Assembly (NCBI GenBank): GCA_900553465.1
Contig: USDT01000028.1
Location: forward strand, 1-36,279
Direction: 5' to 3'
Length of the DNA: 36,279 bases
Origin: an uncultured Prevotella sp.
Lineage (GTDB): Bacteria > Bacteroidota > Bacteroidia > Bacteroidales > Bacteroidaceae
How positions within the stretch are numbered: position 1 is the stretch's first letter; each line of letters starts with the position of its first letter. A program made the position numbers and the translations under genes. Positions 32,872-36,279 of this stretch are shown piece after piece. Under the pieces are notes generated by a model. That model had not been told where the DNA came from. It was given only the letters and a program-made list of their open reading frames with translations, and did no database searches.

Positions 32872-33392
32872 ACATCGTGAATGGCGGAATGCCGTCCGTC
32901 AGGCTGAGGGCCATTGAGCCTGAGGACCTCGACACTCTGTATCTGATGGAAAACGATGCGGAGATATGGAATGTAGGTACCACCAATGTGCCTTATTCGA
33001 GATATGTGCTGCATGATTATGTGGCAAATGTTTCAGGAGACATATATACTGACAAGCAGGTGAGACTGATGATAGACGACGAAAATGGCGAAACGGTCGG
33101 TATGGTGGATCTTGTCAATTTCAATCCTCAGCACAGAAGGGCAGAGCTCAGCATTGTGGTGAAAAAAGAAAAACGCCGGTGCGGATATGCTATGGCGACT
33201 GTAATGCAGATTAGGAAATATGCACTTGAAATACTGCATCTGCACCAGATATATGTGGTGGTGGACAAAGAAAATGCTGCATCAGTGGCGCTATTTACAA
33301 AGATGGGATTTTCTGTGCAATGCGAGTTGTCCGACTGGTTGTTTGACGGCAAAAACTATAAAAATTCATTGGTAATGCAAAGTTTTTTGTAA
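32868..33392 (+). CDS. GNAT-family N-acetyltransferase
   Basis: 174 aa. Acetyl-CoA-binding signature KEKRRCGYAMATV (the R/QxxGxA motif, about residues 99-111), with VRLRAIEPEDLDTLY at the N terminus and NAASVALFTKMGF near the end, as in SpeG/RimJ-like enzymes. Substrate (amine or ribosomal protein) cannot be told. ATGA overlap with the glycosyltransferase gene; last gene of the operon. Confidence 0.9.
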   Translation: MNIVNGGMPSVRLRAIEPEDLDTLYLMENDAEIWNVGTTNVPYSRYVLHDYVANVSGDIYTDKQVRLMIDDENGETVGMVDLVNFNPQHRRAELSIVVKKEKRRCGYAMATVMQIRKYALEILHLHQIYVVVDKENAASVALFTKMGFSVQCELSDWLFDGKNYKNSLVMQSFL

Positions 33393-33407
33393 AAAGTTTC
33401 ATTATTA

Positions 33408-33439
33408 TTTGGTGAATTGAAATTTTATATGTAATTTTG
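33408..33439 (+). promoter_or_regulatory. Promoter of tRNA-Asp
   Basis: TTTG (33408-33411), exactly 20 bases, TAATTTTG (33432-33439); about 28 bases before the tRNA. Consensus spacing. Confidence 0.7.
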
Positions 33440-33466
33440 CACTCGCAAAAAACAAATGACAGCCTT

Positions 33467-33540
33467 GGTGCGTTAGTTCAGTTGGTTAGAATACATGCCT
33501 GTCACGCATGGGGTCACGGGTTCGAGTCCCGTACGCACCG
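33467..33540 (+). tRNA. tRNA-Asp (anticodon GTC)
   Basis: 74 bases. The acceptor stem GGTGCGT pairs with ACGCACC, with G73 as discriminator (the Asp identity base). The anticodon arm CATGC-CTGTCAC-GCATG has anticodon GTC at 33501-33503; the T arm is ACGGG-TTCGAGT-CCCGT. CCA is not fully encoded. It marks the boundary between the GC-richer housekeeping region and the AT-rich accessory stretch; tRNA genes are common integration sites, though no attachment repeat is seen. Confidence 0.97.
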
Positions 33541-33571
33541 CAGATAAATATTGAAAATCAATATATTATAT

Positions 33572-33626
33572 AATAACACCCACTTTTACACCACTACTAA
33601 TGATGTAAAAGTGGGTGTTATTTTTT
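33572..33626. terminator. Strong hairpin after tRNA-Asp, probably bidirectional
   Basis: AATAACACCCACTTTTAC (33572-33589) and GTAAAAGTGGGTGTTATT (33605-33622) are exact complements, with T6 on the plus-strand side. It ends the tRNA transcript; the minus-strand coding remnant also ends in it (its TAA is 33620-33618). Confidence 0.88.
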
Positions 33627-33860
33627 CTCTAAAAGAATCATCTCATAATACTTATCAAATATCATGCCGATAAGGGACGTCGTCTCAAACGCTTGTGTGT
33701 CCCTGTACAACTTGTAGAATTCAGAAAGAAACTTTAGATTTTCAAAAGAGAAAATGTTGGCGAATAGTATGTATAAGTTCTGTTGAGTTCCCCGTATTGA
33801 GGTATCATTGATGTTATTTTTATCTCTTTCATAAATTACACTTTTCGTTTTGCTTATTTG
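33618..33860 (-). pseudogene. Orphan 80-codon coding remnant without a start codon
   Basis: The frame is open from just after the TGA of the DUF1016 pseudogene to a TAA inside the terminator stem, 80 codons with protein-like composition (for example NLYILFANIFSFENLKFLSEF). No ATG, GTG or TTG lies near its beginning, so it is not a complete gene. It may be the tail of a lost gene fused in frame behind the DUF1016 remnant by deletion. Family not recognised. Confidence 0.35.
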
Positions 33861-34678
33861 TCAAGCAGTTGTGACAATTCTTCCTCCACTCAATGGTAGG
33901 CAGGACGATTCCAGATTTCCAGGGATGACTTTGCTTAATTGGTAATCGCTCACTCCGATGGGTTGAGCATAGCCGGTCAAGGCATATTGCACCACCAATT
34001 CATCCTTTCCCCTGCACAATAGCAATCCTATCGTTTTGCCATCATTCCCACCCCGCATTTGGTCATCCACCACGTTTATATAGAAATTCAGTAGCCCAGC
34101 ATATTGGGGTTTGAACGGGGTGGCTTTCAATTCCACCACTATGTAGGTGTGAAGTTTGATGTTGTACAAGATAAGGTCTGCATAGAAATCACTGCTGCCT
34201 ACTTGAAAATGCTTCTGTCCGGCGACAAAGTCAAATCCATTTCCCATTTCCAGCAGATACTTTGTAATGTGCTCTACCAACAGCTTTTCAATGTCTCTTT
34301 CATCCGCAGACTCTTTGGCGTTTACCATGTCGAACATATATGGGGCTTTCAACAGTTCCACATCGCACGATAGCAGTTTTTGCAGCATTTCCAGCGGATA
34401 GTACGGGAAAATTGGCAATAAGTGAGATTTCTTGGTGAATGTTTTTTCTTTTCGGGATAAATCATCTTGATTGCCTTTGAAATTAGAGATATGACTTTTC
34501 CACCCTAGCCTAGTTTCTTTTAGTAGTACCGGATGAAGTGCCCCAACTTCCAGTAATGGAACAGCATTTAGGCATTCGCCGCAACAATCAGTTTGACCTA
34601 TGCGTACTCTATCTCAAAGCTTATCGCATGGATAAGGACTTCAAAGTCTTTTCTCTCTATGCGCTGGTTATTTTCCAT
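33861..34678 (-). pseudogene. Decayed DUF1016 (YhcG-type) PDDEXK nuclease gene
   Basis: The intact C-terminal part (33861-34418, 185 codons from a TTG) is the PD-(D/E)xK nuclease domain: KAPYMFDMVNAKESADERD, DFYADLILYN and VVELKATPF carry the Asp and ExK catalytic residues. Upstream, another frame starting MENNQRIERKDFEVLIHA at 34678 encodes the DUF1016 N domain (FHYWKLGHFI, KISLISKAI-like, YPEKKKHSPRNLTY), but holds four in-frame stops and then shifts frame around 34405. The middle of the protein, normally well over 100 residues between the PLEMLQ and KAPYMFD blocks, is missing. So this is a pseudogene with stops, a frameshift and a deletion. DUF1016 proteins often accompany restriction or defence loci. 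Confidence 0.85.
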
Positions 34679-34703
34679 TGTCTTAATACATTGTTATGTA
34701 GTA

Positions 34704-34711
34704 CAAAGGTA
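34704..34711 (-). promoter_or_regulatory. -7 box of the DUF1016 pseudogene
   Basis: On the minus strand TACCTTTG, about 26 bases before the ATG at 34678. The promoter seems preserved although the gene is broken. Between 34712 and 34892 I see no gene, only a small stem (TACTTA ... TAAGTA near 34856-34872). Confidence 0.5.
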
Positions 34712-34892
34712 ATCAGAATATATCATAGTCGGTTAAACTTGTTCATCGCATTTACTTTCACATCATCGGCTATGTCTATATAGAGTTCATGGCTTTATAG
34801 TCGCTGTATCTAATTTCACCAATAGATATTATTTATTAGACAATCTCCTGTAGGTACTTAGGAAAATAAGTACTGGATATTCATTCAATACT

Positions 34893-36279
34893 TCAAACTA
34901 TCTCTTGCCTTTCATTTTCAATAATTCTAATCAACAGTATACCCAAATCAATATAGTCCATTGTATACTCTTCCTCTGGAAGATCTATTGTCACATTTTC
35001 CCCTTCCTGAACATTAACTATAAGTTCGGGATAATTATGGGCAATTATTGAAGCTATATCTATAAGTGCCTCCACAAACCAAACACCATTTTTAAAACCA
35101 ATAGCAGCTCCACAACTTGTAATCAAAATAGGACTACATCCATGATCATCAAGTTGGTAGATTTGATTATTACCTAAACGATTCCAAAGAATATTGGTCA
35201 TCATCATCCACTCAAGATTATTTTCACTATGCTGTGAGCTATTTAGAATTATCAAATCAAGAGGATTTTTGTCACGATTATCCCATACCCCCATGCCATA
35301 GCGAGTATAATCCCTATTTGATTCGAATGGATACTTAGCTACATAGGATTTCCAATCACGAATGGAGAACTCCAGACACTTTTCTTCCGGCGATTTCAGT
35401 TCGGCGGGTACTGGCATCTTATCAAGTATTTGCAAGATGCTTTCTTGATTTCTGCGCTGACCATATCTGATATAAAAGTTACTGAGATTCTCTTGTGCAG
35501 TAAGAAAGTAACGACGTACGCTATCACCCCCATCTTTTTGCATATAAGGATCATATTGCATATATTCAATCTCAGAATCAAGTTGAGCAATACGGATTTT
35601 CTCAAAATATTTGAAATAGTTATCAGCAAATACAGTTTCAAATTTATCAAGAAGTCCAAGCAGTTTTGCCGCATCAAGAGGCTCTCCAACTCTGTAATTC
35701 TCCACAGTCGTTTCATCAAGACAAAAATCCATGAAAAGGGACAATGAACATTGAAGTATATTATGATTTTCATATCTTATAAGACACTCATAGTCTGCAC
35801 TATTCAGATAATTCTGTTTCTTATACTCTTCATTCCATGCATTCTGTGTAAACGCAAGTTTATGAACTTCACCGTCAATCATCAGAGCTTCATCTTTATC
35901 ATAGTAAACGTCGACTCCTTCGTGATCTATAATATATTTTACTTCAGTCAGGAAGCTGGGGAGCTTATCGGTACGGGCATCTACAACACGAACATTGGAT
36001 GTCATTAGATTATGTATTATTCTCAAACATTTCTTACTCACCTTTTCACTCGTTTCCTTTTTATAAAGCAGATATAGGGCATAGAAATAAACGGTTTCCG
36101 GAACAGTCAGGTCGCCAAGCATTGCTAATTCAAATACAGAACTACGTTTACGAGTCCAAAACAGACGTATGCTGCCATCCCGACCAACTACCGAATCAGA
36201 GAAATAGAAATATTTAAACCATAATTTATCAAAGCCTTCATCCTTGTGAATTTTGTAGAGCGTATTGAACACGTCAATA
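34893..36279 (-). CDS. C-terminal part of a probable DUF262-family protein (5' end outside window)
   Basis: At least 462 codons; the frame is open through the window edge, so the N terminus is missing and the GTG at 36272 is not a real start. The visible part is helical and hydrophilic: FDKLWFKYFYFSDSVVG, a stretch like LRIIHNLMTSNVRVVDARTD, WNEEYKKQNYL, and a C-terminal GAAIGFKNGVWFVEA. The order and spacing of the helices resemble the region after the ParB-like DUF262 domain in GmrSD-type restriction proteins, but the diagnostic N-terminal DGQQR motif would lie outside the window. It is clearly more AT-rich than the genes before the tRNA. Assignment is tentative; with the DUF1016 remnant it suggests a defence-type accessory region. 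Confidence 0.7.
   Translation of the reverse strand, partial: IDVFNTLYKIHKDEGFDKLWFKYFYFSDSVVGRDGSIRLFWTRKRSSVFELAMLGDLTVPETVYFYALYLLYKKETSEKVSKKCLRIIHNLMTSNVRVVDARTDKLPSFLTEVKYIIDHEGVDVYYDKDEALMIDGEVHKLAFTQNAWNEEYKKQNYLNSADYECLIRYENHNILQCSLSLFMDFCLDETTVENYRVGEPLDAAKLLGLLDKFETVFADNYFKYFEKIRIAQLDSEIEYMQYDPYMQKDGGDSVRRYFLTAQENLSNFYIRYGQRRNQESILQILDKMPVPAELKSPEEKCLEFSIRDWKSYVAKYPFESNRDYTRYGMGVWDNRDKNPLDLIILNSSQHSENNLEWMMMTNILWNRLGNNQIYQLDDHGCSPILITSCGAAIGFKNGVWFVEALIDIASIIAHNYPELIVNVQEGENVTIDLPEEEYTMDYIDLGILLIRIIENERQEIV

Noticed and set aside
34538..34783. 81-codon plus-strand ORF opposite the DUF1016 remnant
   Set aside because: The opposite strand encodes recognisable DUF1016 N-domain sequence with a promoter; this frame is its shadow.
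35396..35773. 125-codon minus-strand ORF in another frame of the last gene
   Set aside because: Overlaps the long 34893-36279 frame on the same strand and is Ile/Leu/Lys/Cys-rich, typical of out-of-frame AT-rich sequence.

Overview
The window looks like a chromosomal segment of a Bacteroidales bacterium, most likely Prevotellaceae. Evidence: Bacteroidetes-type promoters (TTTG about 19-21 bp upstream of TAnnTTTG) before most transcription units, weak Shine-Dalgarno sequences, a probable type IX secretion tail on a large exported protein, and gene neighbourhoods typical of Bacteroidales (pheA-aminotransferase-DAHP synthase/chorismate mutase-tyrA; ferredoxin-dependent 2-oxoacid oxidoreductase operon; recR-membrane protein-GT2-GNAT). 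No intact transposase, integrase or CRISPR array is visible.

Layout. 1-1180: a 38-codon small ORF followed by a perfect hairpin, then non-coding repeat copy A. 1343-5007: a P1B metal ATPase lacking its nucleotide-binding domain, a convergent outer-membrane protein and a TPR protein. 5057-9368: the phenylalanine/tyrosine operon, preceded by a complete attenuator (leader peptide with FFSFYFYF, antiterminator, terminator). 9381-15079: a probable sigma-54 signalling circuit: an NtrC-type regulator, a 68-aa exported protein behind a consensus -24/-12 promoter, a hybrid histidine kinase with receiver and Hpt domains, and an Hsp20 chaperone behind a second -24/-12 promoter. 15474-21934: exported endonuclease/phosphatase-fold protein, ffh, folD, a 59-aa TPR protein and the four-subunit 2-oxoacid:ferredoxin oxidoreductase. 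22030-22650: repeat copy B, inverted relative to A. 22914-33392: a 1129-aa SGNH/lectin exported protein, an OmpA-family protein, a GHL10 glycosidase-like protein on the minus strand, and an operon of outer-membrane beta-barrel protein, recR, membrane protein, glycosyltransferase and acetyltransferase. 33467-33540: tRNA-Asp(GTC). From there to the end lies an AT-rich accessory stretch with decayed or partial defence-type genes: a DUF1016/PDDEXK pseudogene, an orphan coding remnant, and the C-terminal part of a probable DUF262 protein.

How the parts work together. The aromatic operon supplies the first step of the shikimate pathway, chorismate mutase and both branches to Phe and Tyr; its leader appears to sense charged tRNA-Phe/tRNA-Tyr through ribosome stalling, and tyrA also has its own promoter. 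The kinase can form a four-step phosphorelay (His345, Asp634, His763, then Asp54 of the NtrC protein); the regulator would act with sigma-54 at two promoters in the same locus that share an upstream TGTG-N9-CACA motif. The products, a small exported protein and a small heat-shock protein, suggest an envelope or protein-folding stress response. This local sigma-54 circuit and the Phe/Tyr attenuator are the two most interesting systems here, followed by the ~600-bp inverted repeat family. All functional statements come from reading sequence and motifs only; no database search was run.
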